DNA of 64,000 bases, from the NCBI GenBank assembly GCA_029279945.1, contig JAJUHK010000009.1, forward strand, positions 1 to 64,000. The letters are read 5' to 3'. The position numbers and the translations under genes are program-made. Shown piece by piece: positions 18,638 through 30,295 of this stretch (its first letter is position 1; each line of letters begins with the position of its first letter). The stretch is from Pseudidiomarina indica. GTDB lineage: Bacteria > Pseudomonadota > Gammaproteobacteria > Enterobacterales > Alteromonadaceae. The notes under the pieces were generated by a model. The model was given only the letters and a program-made list of their open reading frames with translations, ran no database searches and had not been told where the DNA came from.

Positions 18638-19179
18638 AACTTCACCTGCAACCGCCGCACGCGCACTTCACCGGGCTGGTTCGCGGCGGTGACGTCGAGT
18701 TGTTCAATCGTTAAACCTGCTTGTTGCTCAGCAGCTTCGAGTAATTTTAGCAAGGCTTCAAACGGCACGTGATCAATCACCACCACCAAACTATCAGCTT
18801 GGGGCTGTAAACGGGTGACTTCAATCTCAAGGACGCTGGCGAGCCGGGTGATCCGCTCGGTCAAGCTGCCAGTAATACTCGCTGTTGGAGTATTGCCGCG
18901 AACGCCACTGGCGACACTTTGATATCGACCGGTATTTTCCCGCACCCATTGCAATAACTGCTGTTGCGCTTCAACCTGTGCGCTACGCTGACTAATGCCG
19001 TGTTGCAGCGGCTGCCAGAACACCACATAGAGTACGGCCACCACGAGTACAGCACCTGCTCCACGCAAAATCACCTTTTCCCGCGGAGTCAGCTGCTGGA
19101 GCCGTGCGTTGAGGGCCGGGAAGCGTTGTAACACATTATGCAGCCATTGTTGTTTTCCCACCATTGCATCCTTTTTCAC
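18634..19179 (-). CDS. gspM: Type II secretion system protein M
   Basis: LTPREKVILRGAGAVLVVAVLYVVFWQPL; position between gspL and gspN. Confidence 0.88.
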   Translation of the reverse strand: MKKDAMVGKQQWLHNVLQRFPALNARLQQLTPREKVILRGAGAVLVVAVLYVVFWQPLQHGISQRSAQVEAQQQLLQWVRENTGRYQSVASGVRGNTPTASITGSLTERITRLASVLEIEVTRLQPQADSLVVVIDHVPFEALLKLLEAAEQQAGLTIEQLDVTAANQPGEVRVRRLQVKL

Positions 19180-19181
19180 AA

Positions 19182-20366
19182 TTACACACTCTTTTTCACG
19201 GTTAAGGTGCCACTGACTGCGCCATTTTGGTTACTCACCGGCCCTTGCTCAACGACCACCATACCGCTTTGATTCGCCACTTTACGGAAGTTTTCAAGGC
19301 TGGCGAAATTTGCTGCATGGACTTGTAAACGGAGCGTTTGGTTGTCGTAGCGCAGTAACTCTAATGTAATATCGCGGTTCGCTTGGAATGCACCGTCAAG
19401 GTGCAGCAGGAGCTCTAAGGGCGAGCTGGTATCGCCTGACATCCCCAAGCTTTCCAAATGACGGCTCAGCTGGGTGCGCACGTTGACAATGCGCGTCTCA
19501 TTGGGGAACACGCTTTGGTACGTCGTGGTAATGGCTTGTTGCAGCTGCTCGAGCTGCTGATTCAGCTGCCAATAGTGCACTACTTGGCTGGCGTAAGCTA
19601 CGACCACCAAGGCACCGGCAGCAACCGCGGCACTGCGATAACTGTGCCAGCCGCCACTGCGGCTACGTTTACGGGCTGCCCGGAACTGTTGCTGGCGCAA
19701 ATTAATTGGCGGCGCTGTCTGCCCGCTTGCACTTAGCCCCGCGTGGTAACTTGCCGCGACGACACTCAAGGGTACTTCAATATCTTCTTGCTCCACCGCG
19801 GTTAACTTCAACCCATCGGTGAGTGTTTCCATGAGTGTATCAACTAGGTGATGGTCACAGGTAAAGCCATCATGTTCGCCCGTCCGGACAATCACCTGCT
19901 CCCCCAGAGTTAAGCTTCGGGCATGTTCGGGTTCTGGTTGCGGCACCATATAGATATCCGGGTACATGGTGTCACAGTCGATATCAGCTTGTCGTAATGC
20001 TTCGAGCCACTCGTGCATTCTCGCTTTGGCGACCACCGCAACAGGAATGGTTACCGTTGCGCCACTTTTTTTCACCGGCGGCCAAGCAAAGTGGAGATCG
20101 TTGATATCCTGTGCCAACTCATCTTCTAACGCGTTGGGGATCACCTGTTGCAGCATGCGCAACGCATTGCTTGGCAGCGTCACCGATGTCATCAGCACGT
20201 CGGTACCGCTGGCGTACGCAATCACCTGCCGCGCGCGAGCATGGTCGCGCAACTGTACGAGTTCGCTTACATCTGCCAGGGTTCCGCTGGCGATAAGCTC
20301 CTGCTGGCTGGAATTCCAAATCAGCCAATGCACGGGCGTACTTAAGCGAATAAATAATTGTTCCAT
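19182..20366 (-). CDS. gspL: Type II secretion system protein L
   Basis: INLRQQQFRAARKRS followed by TM and periplasmic domain; operon position. Confidence 0.88.
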   Translation of the reverse strand: MEQLFIRLSTPVHWLIWNSSQQELIASGTLADVSELVQLRDHARARQVIAYASGTDVLMTSVTLPSNALRMLQQVIPNALEDELAQDINDLHFAWPPVKKSGATVTIPVAVVAKARMHEWLEALRQADIDCDTMYPDIYMVPQPEPEHARSLTLGEQVIVRTGEHDGFTCDHHLVDTLMETLTDGLKLTAVEQEDIEVPLSVVAASYHAGLSASGQTAPPINLRQQQFRAARKRSRSGGWHSYRSAAVAAGALVVVAYASQVVHYWQLNQQLEQLQQAITTTYQSVFPNETRIVNVRTQLSRHLESLGMSGDTSSPLELLLHLDGAFQANRDITLELLRYDNQTLRLQVHAANFASLENFRKVANQSGMVVVEQGPVSNQNGAVSGTLTVKKSV

Positions 20367-20367
20367 G

Positions 20368-21423
20368 TTAGGGTTCTCCTAAACCGCGATAAATCACGGC
20401 AGTGGCACTGCGTGTTATCAACAGTTGGCTTTCCACAGGTAAGGTGAAATCACCGACGCCAATGGTTGCATTGATTTGAAAATACTTACTGGTTACGTCT
20501 AAATCGTCAAGCGGGCCACCGAGGTTAGGGTCGAGTTCACGGCCCGCGGCGTCACTCAGCGCACCATGATTACGTGCATCATCAAGTGAATCATAGCCAT
20601 CTTGCCGCCGGGTCGCCAAGAAACTCGCGGCATCGGCACGATTCATTGCGCCTAACGTCACCGCTTCAAGGAGTTCTGGTTGTTCACGGCTCACGGTATT
20701 AACGTTGATGCGCAGACTATTGTCTCGTGGTAGCACGCAAACATACGGACGGATCTGCTGATAAATGGTGGCGCTTACGCCGCGAATTAACCGCAGTTCA
20801 CTGACATGAGCGAAGTACGCATTAGCGGCGTTATAGGGAAAAGGTAAGCTGAGATAATCGACCGACTCACTGCCGTAACTGCCGCCGATATCACTATCTT
20901 CGTCGAGCCAGTCAGCCACCGAATCCACAATCACATCCGCGGTGTAGGCATCGATATCGTCCACCACGGCTAACAACAACTGGCGCAGTTGCGCTTTGCG
21001 GCGTAGTAGCAAGGCATCGTCTTCATTCGCACCAAACGCCAATGAATTCAGGTTGAAACAGCTGTGAAGATCTTTAATTTTGCCTTGAATGGCACCGCCT
21101 TCCACGGGGAAGACCATCCCATCGCCGGCGCTTTGCAGCGCCCACATTTGTTGTAAATGCGCGACACCGTTGTTATCGCTCAGTTCAGTCTGGAGTAATT
21201 CACGAGCGATATCTTCGCTGCTGAGCCAATACCAATAGGCTTGTTCAGCTGCGGTTAAGTTGATGGTGCGTTGTACGGCGGAATGTGAACGCCCGCTGAG
21301 CGATACCGCTAGCACGGTCACCAAGGCAATGACCAACAACACCATGAGTAAAGCCACACCACGTTGTTGGCTGGGACGCGCTGATAAGAATTGGGGAGTT
21401 TGCTTAAGGCGCTGGCGAAGCAT
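20368..21423 (-). CDS. gspK: Type II secretion minor pseudopilin K
   Basis: QRGVALLMVLLVIALVTVLAVSLSGRS; VADWLDEDSDIGGSYGSESVDYLSLPFPYNAAN. Confidence 0.92.
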   Translation of the reverse strand: MLRQRLKQTPQFLSARPSQQRGVALLMVLLVIALVTVLAVSLSGRSHSAVQRTINLTAAEQAYWYWLSSEDIARELLQTELSDNNGVAHLQQMWALQSAGDGMVFPVEGGAIQGKIKDLHSCFNLNSLAFGANEDDALLLRRKAQLRQLLLAVVDDIDAYTADVIVDSVADWLDEDSDIGGSYGSESVDYLSLPFPYNAANAYFAHVSELRLIRGVSATIYQQIRPYVCVLPRDNSLRINVNTVSREQPELLEAVTLGAMNRADAASFLATRRQDGYDSLDDARNHGALSDAAGRELDPNLGGPLDDLDVTSKYFQINATIGVGDFTLPVESQLLITRSATAVIYRGLGEP

Positions 21424-22024
21424 CAGTGCCTCCGTCAGCAAGTAGGAATACTCGAGTTAGGGTGCCCCACCGCCCGGTACTGATAGAAACTTCAACAGCT
21501 GATGGCAACCGGTAAGTTCGCAACTGTTGCTGTCTCAAACCCGGGCGTTGAGGACTTTTACTGGTGTTAAATACATCGGCGCTGCTTAGCGGTGTCACCT
21601 GAAACGCGGTGACCCCTGTTAGCAATTCGCGGGAGATGGGTTCGGATGACTCGCTGACATCTACATAGTAGAAGTGCTCTCGAACTAACACGTCATCACG
21701 GATGACATAGACGACGGGTTGCAGCTCACTGCGCGGAAATAGCCCCTGCGGGTTGAGCCAACCTGTGCGTACCAACCCCAGGCGGTTTTCGTCGATGAAC
21801 AAATAACTACGGGTTACATTATCGCGCTTCACCAGTTGGCGCAAGTCCTGTTCAATGCTAATCATCGCAAATTGTAGGCGTTCTAACTCAGCTAAGGCCT
21901 CCTCACTTTGCTCACTGGCCCGCATCATGGTGTTGATAACAGCGGCGGAGGCCAAGCCAATCAAGGCCATCACCACCACGGCCACCAACACTTCGACTAA
22001 GGTGAAGCCATTGTTGCGGGTCAT
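21404..22024 (-). CDS. gspJ: Type II secretion minor pseudopilin J
   Basis: NNGFTLVEVLVAVVVMALIGLASAAV prepilin motif; EQDLRQLVKRDNVTRS. Confidence 0.92.
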   Translation of the reverse strand: MTRNNGFTLVEVLVAVVVMALIGLASAAVINTMMRASEQSEEALAELERLQFAMISIEQDLRQLVKRDNVTRSYLFIDENRLGLVRTGWLNPQGLFPRSELQPVVYVIRDDVLVREHFYYVDVSESSEPISRELLTGVTAFQVTPLSSADVFNTSKSPQRPGLRQQQLRTYRLPSAVEVSISTGRWGTLTRVFLLADGGTDASPAP

Positions 22025-22434
22025 GGGGTATCCTCGCCGCGTTCAGCCTCGCTTGGCCGTTCGCTGAGAGGCCCTAAATAACGGCTCATAATCACTTCAG
22101 GGCTACGCTTAACATCAATTTCACCGGCATACACCCGCACGGTGATGTAGTAGACTTTGTCGGTTGCAGTTTCGCTGACCTGAGATTCCCACATCCATTC
22201 CTGGTCGGCAATTAATTCCACGCCGGTGCGTTTATCCACCGGTGGATATTCCAAACTAAGCCGTGCCAACGCATTGGCAGCGGCGTACTGAGCAAAGGTT
22301 TTGTTCTGGAGCTGCGTGAGATTGGCTAAATGTTGGCTGGTCGCCACTACGCCAGCAAGTGCGGCAAGGGCAAATAAGCCCAAGGCAAACATGACTTCTA
22401 CTAAGGTGAACCCACGAATGTCACTGGCTGCCAT
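22021..22434 (-). CDS. gspI: Type II secretion minor pseudopilin I
   Basis: RGFTLVEVMFALGLFALAALAGV prepilin motif; operon position. Confidence 0.9.
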   Translation of the reverse strand: MAASDIRGFTLVEVMFALGLFALAALAGVVATSQHLANLTQLQNKTFAQYAAANALARLSLEYPPVDKRTGVELIADQEWMWESQVSETATDKVYYITVRVYAGEIDVKRSPEVIMSRYLGPLSERPSEAERGEDTP

Positions 22435-23006
22435 TAGTCGACTCGCTCTAAGATAATGTCGATGCCATCGGTACTGGCGATGCGCCAGCTATGGCTTTCC
22501 CCTAAGCGGCTAAAATGGCGCACCATTAATTCAAAGCTGGGCAGCTCGCCGCTGCCGAGAATCATCAACTGCGGCGCTGGCTCTCGGGGCAGTTCATCGG
22601 CATCGCTACGCACGCCGTAGTCTTTTTTATCTTCACCGAACACTTCTTCCACGCGCGTGCCATCTTGTGCCAGCAACGCGAGATCGTCGGTGGCGATCAT
22701 CAGGTCAAGGTCACGCAAGGTTGTCGCTTGCAGCGCACGGTGTTGCAGGTTCTGCCACCGGCCATCGGTAAATTCTAGAAACCGGTAGCGACTGCCATCG
22801 TCGATCCGTAAGCCAATGACGGCATGACGCAACAGCGCATAATCACGAGCATACCGGATACGGTCGTAAAGTGTTTGTGCGGCGGCAGCGGCTTCATCTT
22901 GCTGACGGCTTGGCACGACAAAGCTAACGGTTAAGGCCAGCATCGCGATAACCGCGATGGTGACCATCACTTCAACAAGGGTGAATCCGCGAGCTCGTCG
23001 TCTCAT
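22434..23006 (-). CDS. gspH: Type II secretion minor pseudopilin H
   Basis: ARGFTLVEVMVTIAVIAMLALTVSFVVP prepilin motif. Confidence 0.9.
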   Translation of the reverse strand: MRRRARGFTLVEVMVTIAVIAMLALTVSFVVPSRQQDEAAAAAQTLYDRIRYARDYALLRHAVIGLRIDDGSRYRFLEFTDGRWQNLQHRALQATTLRDLDLMIATDDLALLAQDGTRVEEVFGEDKKDYGVRSDADELPREPAPQLMILGSGELPSFELMVRHFSRLGESHSWRIASTDGIDIILERVD

Positions 23007-23030
23007 CTGTACGCCGCGTTGCCTCTGCTA

Positions 23031-23447
23031 TTACTCAATGTTCCAGTTACCGATATCATCATCGGTGCCGGTTTGCCCATCAGGGCCTGCTGAAAACACA
23101 TCAAAGTCACCAAATTCGCCTGGGCTCAGCAATAAGTATTCATTGCCCCAAGGGTCAAGCGGCAGCCGTTGAATATAGCCGCCACGGCGGTAGTTGCGGG
23201 GCCGTGGTTCAATGGTCGGCTCGTTAATCAGCGCATCTAAGCCTTGCTCGGTGGTTGGGAAAGTTCCGTTATCTAACCGATACTGCGCCAGCGCATTTTC
23301 TAGCGCAACAATATCGGTTCTGGCCTTTTGCCGGTTCGCTTGTTCAGCTGAGCCCAGCACGTTTGGCAAAATTAACGATGCCAATAAGCCTAGGATGGCA
23401 ATCACCACCATGACTTCAATCAAACTAAATCCGTGGTTTCGTTTCAT
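23031..23447 (-). CDS. gspG: Type II secretion major pseudopilin G
   Basis: MKRNHGFSLIEVMVVIAILGLLASLILPNVLGSAEQANRQKARTDI; YIQRLPLDPWGNEYLL. Confidence 0.95.
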   Translation of the reverse strand: MKRNHGFSLIEVMVVIAILGLLASLILPNVLGSAEQANRQKARTDIVALENALAQYRLDNGTFPTTEQGLDALINEPTIEPRPRNYRRGGYIQRLPLDPWGNEYLLLSPGEFGDFDVFSAGPDGQTGTDDDIGNWNIE

Positions 23448-23463
23448 GTTCAACCTCTTGTTG

Positions 23464-24708
23464 TTATAAGCCAACGCTTTGATTCAGCGCCAAGATCGGC
23501 TGAATAATCGCAAGCACAATAAATAACACCACCCCAGCCATGATCACAATCAGCGCTGGTTCAAATATCTTCAGCGCCACGTTCATGGTGGTTTCAAAAT
23601 CCCGATCTTGGTTATCAGCGGCGCGCCCTAACAGCTGCTCCAGCTCACCCGATTTCTCCCCCGCGGCAATCATGTGCAGCATCATGGGCGGAAATAACTT
23701 GGTCTGTGCCAACGCCGCCCGCAGGGATGTGCCTTCACGAACGCGATCGGCCGCTTCTTCAACGGCTATCTGCATCGCGCGGTTCGTGAGCACACGGCCG
23801 GTGATGCGTAAACCATCCAGTAAGGGCACTGCGGATGCAGTCAAAATACTCAAGGTGCGCGCAAACCGCGCAGTATTTACGCCTTTAATGACCCGTCCGA
23901 ACAGTGGTACTTTGAGTACCCAGGCATCAAATTTATCCCGCCGTTCAGGTTTTTTCAGCAACTGGGCGCCAAGTAACAGGCCCACCAAGATTACGAACAG
24001 CATATAGAGACCATAGTTTTGTAGGAAATGGCTGATCGTTAATAACAACGTGGTGGTCGGGGGTAACGTTTGGCCGAGCCCACTGAACTGATCCACAATT
24101 TGTGGTACCACGCTCACCAATAGGAAAATAATGACGCCAATAGCCACCAAGGTCAAAATCACCGGGTATACCAACGCTTGAATCAATTGCCCTTTGAGGC
24201 GGTTACGTTGCTCGGTGTAATCGGCTAAACGGCTCAAAACTTCGGCGAGGTGGCCGGAGCGTTCGCCGGCTGCAACCATGGCGGTATACAGGCGATCAAA
24301 GACATGGGCATATTCAGCCATGGCCTCGGCCAGCGAATAACCTTCCACGACTTTTGATCGTACCGCCATCAACAGCTTCTGCAAGCGCGGCTTGTCGGTT
24401 TGTTCTGATACTGCGAACAGTGCCTGTTCAATCGGCAGCGCTGCCGCTACTAAGGTAGCCAACTGCCGGGTGATGAGGGCTAAATCGGCGGCACTGACGC
24501 CACGGGTTTGTAAGCGCTTACGCCAGCTGGGTACCTTAGTACTGCCGCTGGGGGTTGTGCTGCTGGTGGTTTCCGCCAGCTCAACTTTGATCGGAATGAG
24601 CCCTTGCTCACGTAACTGTGCCCGTACTTGGCGTTCGGTGTCGGCCTCCATCACCCCTTTGGTGGTGCGTCCGCTCGCATTCAATGCCTGAAATGCATAA
24701 GCTGCCAC
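23464..24708 (-). CDS. gspF: Type II secretion inner-membrane protein F
   Basis: MAAYAFQALNASGRTTKGVMEADTERQ; T2SSF domains. Confidence 0.95.
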   Translation of the reverse strand: MAAYAFQALNASGRTTKGVMEADTERQVRAQLREQGLIPIKVELAETTSSTTPSGSTKVPSWRKRLQTRGVSAADLALITRQLATLVAAALPIEQALFAVSEQTDKPRLQKLLMAVRSKVVEGYSLAEAMAEYAHVFDRLYTAMVAAGERSGHLAEVLSRLADYTEQRNRLKGQLIQALVYPVILTLVAIGVIIFLLVSVVPQIVDQFSGLGQTLPPTTTLLLTISHFLQNYGLYMLFVILVGLLLGAQLLKKPERRDKFDAWVLKVPLFGRVIKGVNTARFARTLSILTASAVPLLDGLRITGRVLTNRAMQIAVEEAADRVREGTSLRAALAQTKLFPPMMLHMIAAGEKSGELEQLLGRAADNQDRDFETTMNVALKIFEPALIVIMAGVVLFIVLAIIQPILALNQSVGL

Positions 24709-24711
24709 GGC

Positions 24712-26247
24712 TTACTCCTCGCGCGTTACGCGCAGTACTTCTTCCAACGTGGTTATGCCTTGCAATGCTTTGGCTAAGCCGTCATCACGAATGGAAGGTG
24801 CGCGGCCACGCAAATATTTCTCGATGGCTTGTTCGCCGTGACCATTATGAATCAAGCTACGGATATGTTCGTCCACCACCAACAGTTCATGAATCCCGGT
24901 ACGGCCACGATAACCGGTGTGACTACACTTCTCACACCCCACGGCCCGGTACAACTCGGTGCTGTCGCTGGTGTTTACACCCGCCACATAGGCCAATTCT
25001 TCTGGGCTCGCCGCGTAACTTTCTTTACAGTCGTCACACAAGGTACGCACCAAGCGTTGCGCAAGCACCGCTAATAGCGACGAACTGAGCAAGAATGGCT
25101 CTACGCCCATATCCTCTAAACGGGTAATAGCACCTGCTGCGGTGTTGGTATGCAAGGTTGACAGGACCAAGTGGCCGGTGAGCGACGCCTGCACTGCAAT
25201 TTGTGCAGTTTCCATATCACGGATCTCACCCACCATCACGACATCAGGGTCTTGCCGCAAAATCGCCCGCAAGCCACGGGCAAACGTCATATTCACCTTC
25301 GGGTTCACTTGGGTTTGGCCAATGCCTTCAATGGCGTACTCGATGGGATCTTCCACGGTGAGAATGTTACGATCCCGCGAGTTTATATCCATCAAGCCGG
25401 CATACAAGGTGGTGGATTTACCTGACCCTGTTGGACCTGTTACCAAAATAATCCCATGCGGTTTTTTAATCAGTTCGGCAAATATCTTACGGTTCGCTTC
25501 GGTCATGCCGAGTTGTTTTAAATTCAGACGCGCATTGTTTTTATCCAGTAACCGCAGCACCACGCGCTCACCATGGTTAGACGGCATGGTCGAGACCCGC
25601 ACGTCAACAGCACGGCCGGCAATTAATAGGCTGATCCGGCCATCTTGTGGCACCCGCTTTTCCGCAATATCCAACTGTGCCATCACCTTGATACGTGATA
25701 CCAGCAACGAGCTGAGTTTGCGGTTTGGTCGAATAATTTCGCGCAATACGCCGTCAATACGAAAGCGCACCACTAAATCCTTTTCGAAGGTCTCGATGTG
25801 AATATCCGACGCGCCTTCTTTAATAGCTTCAGACAGCATTGCGTTGATCAGCTTGATAATGGGCGCATCATCTTCGCTTTCGAGTAAGTCTTCAGTTTGT
25901 GGCAGCTCATCCGCCAGTGAGAACAAGTTGCTCTCGTTCCCAATATCTTCCATCAACTGTTTAGCTTCGGACGAGTCGCGCTGATAAGCTTGCGTGAGAA
26001 TCGCGTCAAACTCATCGTCTGGGTGGCGCTCTAGTTTAAACGCGGTACCCAACACCCGCCGCACTTCCAACAAAGCTGTGGGGGTGACTGACTCACGGGC
26101 ATGCACCACGGGCGTGCGCTGGTGCTGCTCTGTGCCCTCGCCTTGGCTGTACGCCACCACCACGCCGTAGCGTTTCGCAAAAGCAAAAGGTAACCGTCGC
26201 GGTGCCACTTGCGCGGCCACATTCGCGATATCAGTCATGATTTCCAC
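24712..26247 (-). CDS. gspE: Type II secretion ATPase E
   Basis: [57 protein letters not shown], tetracysteine CxxC pairs. Confidence 0.96.
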   Translation of the reverse strand: MEIMTDIANVAAQVAPRRLPFAFAKRYGVVVAYSQGEGTEQHQRTPVVHARESVTPTALLEVRRVLGTAFKLERHPDDEFDAILTQAYQRDSSEAKQLMEDIGNESNLFSLADELPQTEDLLESEDDAPIIKLINAMLSEAIKEGASDIHIETFEKDLVVRFRIDGVLREIIRPNRKLSSLLVSRIKVMAQLDIAEKRVPQDGRISLLIAGRAVDVRVSTMPSNHGERVVLRLLDKNNARLNLKQLGMTEANRKIFAELIKKPHGIILVTGPTGSGKSTTLYAGLMDINSRDRNILTVEDPIEYAIEGIGQTQVNPKVNMTFARGLRAILRQDPDVVMVGEIRDMETAQIAVQASLTGHLVLSTLHTNTAAGAITRLEDMGVEPFLLSSSLLAVLAQRLVRTLCDDCKESYAASPEELAYVAGVNTSDSTELYRAVGCEKCSHTGYRGRTGIHELLVVDEHIRSLIHNGHGEQAIEKYLRGRAPSIRDDGLAKALQGITTLEEVLRVTREE

Positions 26248-28354
26248 CTTGACCTGACTGCTGCTGTGTTTCTTGTTCTTGCAAATACTCTTCGAAGGTC
26301 GGTGGCAACGTTAACGGCCCATCCCACTCGGGCAATACTGGCTGCTTGGTTAACGGCATCAACGATAACCCTTCTTCATCGGCTTTGATTTGCTCTGCAC
26401 GAATGTAGTTGTACTTGCGCGACGATAACGCTGACGCAGTAATGCCGTCACGGACAATGGTCGGCTTCAAGAAAATCATCAAGTTGCGCTTACGTTTGGT
26501 GGTCGAAGTACTTTTGAATAAATGCCCCAACACTGGAATGTCACCCAGAAGCGGTACTTTTGAGACGGATTCCTGCACGTCTTCGTCAATGAGACCGCCA
26601 AGGACAATAGTTTCACCGTCATCGGCCATCACCACGGTTTTCAATTCACGTTTGCTGATGGTGATGTCCACCGCTGTTGCGCCACTAATGCTCGACACTT
26701 CCTGTTCGATAATCAGCTGCACCCCACTGCCTTCGTTAATTTGTGGTGTCACTTTTAGCTTGATACCGACATCTTCCCGCTTCACAGTTTGGTACGGATT
26801 ATCGTTATTCGCACCTGTGGTCGAGCCAGTAATGGTTGGTACGGATTGCCCCACAATGAACGATGCTTCTTCGTTATCGACGGTCATTAACGATGGCGTC
26901 GCCAAAATGTTTGAGTTCGTATTGGAGCTTACCGCTTGCAAAATCGCACCCCAGTCGTTTTTCACCACCCCAACCATCATGCCGTTTACGTTTTGCAACG
27001 TTTCTGCCAACAAGGTCATGTTACCAGGGCGATCGGGTTCTTTGGTGGTCACCATATTACCGTCCACCACCGTGGTGGTTTCTCGCCCTTCGATTTCACG
27101 TGCCATATAAGCACCTGCCGCAAGCTGACCAATGCCTACTTGGCGGCCATTGTTGTACTGCACCATACCGGCGTCTTCACTAATCCATTGCAAGCCAAAA
27201 TCAACGCCGTTGCCTTCCATGATCTCAACAATAATGGCTTCCACATGCACTTGTGCGCGACGAATATCCAACTGGCGGATCACACCTTCAAGGTTGGCGA
27301 GGAGATCGGGCTGCGCTGTAATCACTAATGAGTTAGATGACTCATGAGCACTGATTGATATCGCATTGTTGTTGCGGTTAACCATGGTCCGGCGCGCGCC
27401 AGCTGTGGCTGGAGCGGCTGCAGCAGCTCCCCCCGTGGTTTCCGCCTGCAAGCTTTGGCTGACCCCTTGTAACACTTCCACCAATTCACTGGCTTTAGCG
27501 TACTTCAGGTAATACACCCGAGTATTCCCGTCACTGCGTAAATCTTGGTCGAGTTGCTCAATCAGTGCCATAACGCGGTCGCGTGCTCGCGGCTCACCGC
27601 TAATGACCACACTGTTGCTACGCTCGTCAGCAACAATCTTTGGAATCAATAGGGCTGGCGTGCCATCGGTGCTACGCTCATATAAGCTCGCAGCAATACG
27701 CACCACTTCAGCAGCCGATGCGTGATTTAGTTTCACCACGGTGACATCCTGGTTACCGGCACGATCTACCCGTTCGATAATTTCCACCAAACGTTGGATC
27801 GTTTCGCTTCGGCCAGTCAGCATAATGACATTGGATGGGTCGTAGCTAACCACGTTACCACCGCCACTTTGATCGTTGAGCAAGCGTAACAATGGTGCGA
27901 GTTCACGTACGCTGACATTGGCAACTGGTACCACCCGCGTCACCATAGTGTCGCCGCCCATTGAGTTGTCATCGACCACCGGAATTGCACCGTTACGCGC
28001 ATCTTTATCGCGCATAACTTTGATCACACCTGACTCCATCTCAATTGTAGCGAAGCCGTACACTTCCAAGACATTCAAGAAGAACTGCCAGTACTGTTGT
28101 TCGTTCATCACATCGTAGCTACGCACATCAATGCGACCACGGACATCAGGGTCAATAATAATAGTGCGCCCGAGGTTGCGTCCCACCACTTGGATGAATT
28201 CGGTGATATCAGTGTTTTTAAAGCTTGCCGCATATTCAACTGGCTGCTCATTTGCTGAACGCTGCAGCTGCATTTGTTGTGCATTCACTTCAGGCAACGT
28301 ACTGGCCAGTGCTAAGCCGAGTAAAATCGCAAGTGCCAATGACGTTTTTTGCAT
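26231..28354 (-). CDS. gspD: Type II secretion secretin D
   Basis: [64 protein letters not shown]. Confidence 0.96.
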   Translation of the reverse strand: MQKTSLALAILLGLALASTLPEVNAQQMQLQRSANEQPVEYAASFKNTDITEFIQVVGRNLGRTIIIDPDVRGRIDVRSYDVMNEQQYWQFFLNVLEVYGFATIEMESGVIKVMRDKDARNGAIPVVDDNSMGGDTMVTRVVPVANVSVRELAPLLRLLNDQSGGGNVVSYDPSNVIMLTGRSETIQRLVEIIERVDRAGNQDVTVVKLNHASAAEVVRIAASLYERSTDGTPALLIPKIVADERSNSVVISGEPRARDRVMALIEQLDQDLRSDGNTRVYYLKYAKASELVEVLQGVSQSLQAETTGGAAAAAPATAGARRTMVNRNNNAISISAHESSNSLVITAQPDLLANLEGVIRQLDIRRAQVHVEAIIVEIMEGNGVDFGLQWISEDAGMVQYNNGRQVGIGQLAAGAYMAREIEGRETTTVVDGNMVTTKEPDRPGNMTLLAETLQNVNGMMVGVVKNDWGAILQAVSSNTNSNILATPSLMTVDNEEASFIVGQSVPTITGSTTGANNDNPYQTVKREDVGIKLKVTPQINEGSGVQLIIEQEVSSISGATAVDITISKRELKTVVMADDGETIVLGGLIDEDVQESVSKVPLLGDIPVLGHLFKSTSTTKRKRNLMIFLKPTIVRDGITASALSSRKYNYIRAEQIKADEEGLSLMPLTKQPVLPEWDGPLTLPPTFEEYLQEQETQQQSGQGGNHD

Positions 28355-28363
28355 AGGGTTCCC

Positions 28364-29266
28364 TTAATTCTCTTGTTCTGGTTCGGCTACCGGGAGTTCC
28401 GTGAGTAATTCAGTCATGCTAATGGGGATATCGACGGTTTCATTACCCCGTAACACGGTCACAGTCGCTTCGGTTAATTGGCCTAACTGTCCCGTAATCG
28501 CCATCGCGCTCCGCACGTTGGTTAAATCTTGACCATTAATTACAATGGCGATATCGCCGTCTTGAAAACCGACTTTCTCAAACCATTGCGCTTGCCGCCC
28601 CGCTTGCAGTCGATACCCCATTAACCGATTACCATTACGTACCGGGGTGACCCGGACCACGTCTAAAATAGAGCCTTCAGTTAACCGGCTGCTACTTGCT
28701 TCGGCTGCGGCATCGCGGTTGCGTGCAATTACGCGTCGGCTGGTTTGCGGGCGGTCAGTTGCGGCAAGGTTGGAGCTGTTACTCATGCTCAACGATAACC
28801 CTGGACTCAGTTCACCAATGCCTTCTAGTTCGAGCGTTTCTAACCGGCCGTTGTTGTCGAGCAATAGTTTATCGGCGTAAATTTCTTTGATTTCAACTGC
28901 GGTGCCTTCGAGTTTTTCACCTACACCGTACACCTGTTGCGTGCCGTTACGTTCGATAATAGCGGCCGAACGTTCGGGCACATTTGATGCCGATACGCCC
29001 AACAAGCGAATATTCAATGACGTGCGCGGTGCATTCACAGTAGTGACAGGAGCATCTGCGCTCGCCGCACCAAACAGATTCAACGCGATCAGTGGGCGCA
29101 CCGAAGCGTGCTGCGTGGCAGGCGCTGCGCTCATAGCAATAGGCCCGCCGACCACCGGCGGTAATGGGGTGATAATGCGCCACGTCAATTGTGCTGCCAA
29201 CCAAATGGCGACAACCGTAAACACGGCAGTGAGTATGGTATTGACGTGCGTGTTCTGTATTTGCAT
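28364..29266 (-). CDS. gspC: Type II secretion protein C
   Basis: TM plus HR and PDZ-like domains (GYRLQAGRQAQWFEKVGFQDGDIAIVINGQDL). Confidence 0.92.
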   Translation of the reverse strand: MQIQNTHVNTILTAVFTVVAIWLAAQLTWRIITPLPPVVGGPIAMSAAPATQHASVRPLIALNLFGAASADAPVTTVNAPRTSLNIRLLGVSASNVPERSAAIIERNGTQQVYGVGEKLEGTAVEIKEIYADKLLLDNNGRLETLELEGIGELSPGLSLSMSNSSNLAATDRPQTSRRVIARNRDAAAEASSSRLTEGSILDVVRVTPVRNGNRLMGYRLQAGRQAQWFEKVGFQDGDIAIVINGQDLTNVRSAMAITGQLGQLTEATVTVLRGNETVDIPISMTELLTELPVAEPEQEN

Positions 29267-29416
29267 GATTGAATACTACACTTTCGTTATAATTATGTGA
29301 CACATTCGTCTTTTAGTCATTCTAGCCTTACTCAACTCAAGAGAACAGATCAATTTTGCGGAATCTGATATAGTGCCTAATCTTTTTTTCAATTCGATGA
29401 CAGGCGTTTAACAATC

Positions 29417-30280
29417 ATGTACTACACTAAATTTCCACACATTGATCAATTATTACGCTATACCTTCGTCGACAAAGATGTTCGCGGCGAATTAGTGCAA
29501 CTGTCCAACAGTTATCGACGCTTTTTTTTAGGACGCGCTTATCCTCGTGCAGTTAACCGAATGCTGGGGGAATTGATGGCAGCGACCTCGCTATTAACGG
29601 CGACGTTAAAGTTTGAAGGCCATATATCCCTGCAAATTCATGGGGATGGCCCAGTAAACTTTATTACCGTGAATGGTAACCACAAACAAGAGTTACGCGG
29701 TCTTGCACGGGTGCGTGATGAAGTGTCAGAAGACCTCTCCACTGTGAAAGAACTCCTTGGCCCCAATGCATTGTTAGTTATCACCATTACCCCAGAGCGA
29801 GGCGAGCGCTACCAAGGTGTGGTTGCCGCTGAAGGTGACACCATTGCTAGCCTCATTGAAGCCTATTTTAACAAATCCGAGCAGCTACGCACCCGCATCT
29901 GGCTATTTGCCGATGGTGAGTTTGCATCAGGCATCATGCTGCAGGTGCTGCCAGCTGCGGGCACATCGGACGATGATTTCGACCACTTGGTGCACTTGAC
30001 CGACACTATTACCGAGCACGAAATCTATGTTCTCTCTGGCGAGGAGATCTTGCATCGTCTCTATCATCAAGAGAAACTCGAGCTGTACCCGCCCCAGAGG
30101 GTTCGATTTAAGTGTACCTGCTCACGAAAAAATACGTTGAATGCGCTGGCATCTGTGTCGCCTGAAGAGCTGGAAGAGATTCTATTAGCCGACAGCGTTA
30201 TCACAATGACGTGTGATTACTGCAACGAAAAATACCAATTTACCGAGCCCGAGTTGCGGGAAGAGTTACTCCGTAGGTAA
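29417..30280 (+). CDS. hslO: Redox-regulated chaperone Hsp33
   Basis: FKCTCSRKNTLNAL...MTCDYCNEKYQF zinc-binding CxC/CxxC. Confidence 0.96.
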   Translation: MYYTKFPHIDQLLRYTFVDKDVRGELVQLSNSYRRFFLGRAYPRAVNRMLGELMAATSLLTATLKFEGHISLQIHGDGPVNFITVNGNHKQELRGLARVRDEVSEDLSTVKELLGPNALLVITITPERGERYQGVVAAEGDTIASLIEAYFNKSEQLRTRIWLFADGEFASGIMLQVLPAAGTSDDDFDHLVHLTDTITEHEIYVLSGEEILHRLYHQEKLELYPPQRVRFKCTCSRKNTLNALASVSPEELEEILLADSVITMTCDYCNEKYQFTEPELREELLRR

Positions 30281-30295
30281 CAACAGGGCATTAAC

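Noticed and set aside
25142-25801. 219-aa + strand ORF
   Set aside because: Antisense to the highly conserved gspE; no coding signature.
26409-27110. 233-aa + strand ORF
   Set aside because: Antisense to gspD; shadow ORF.
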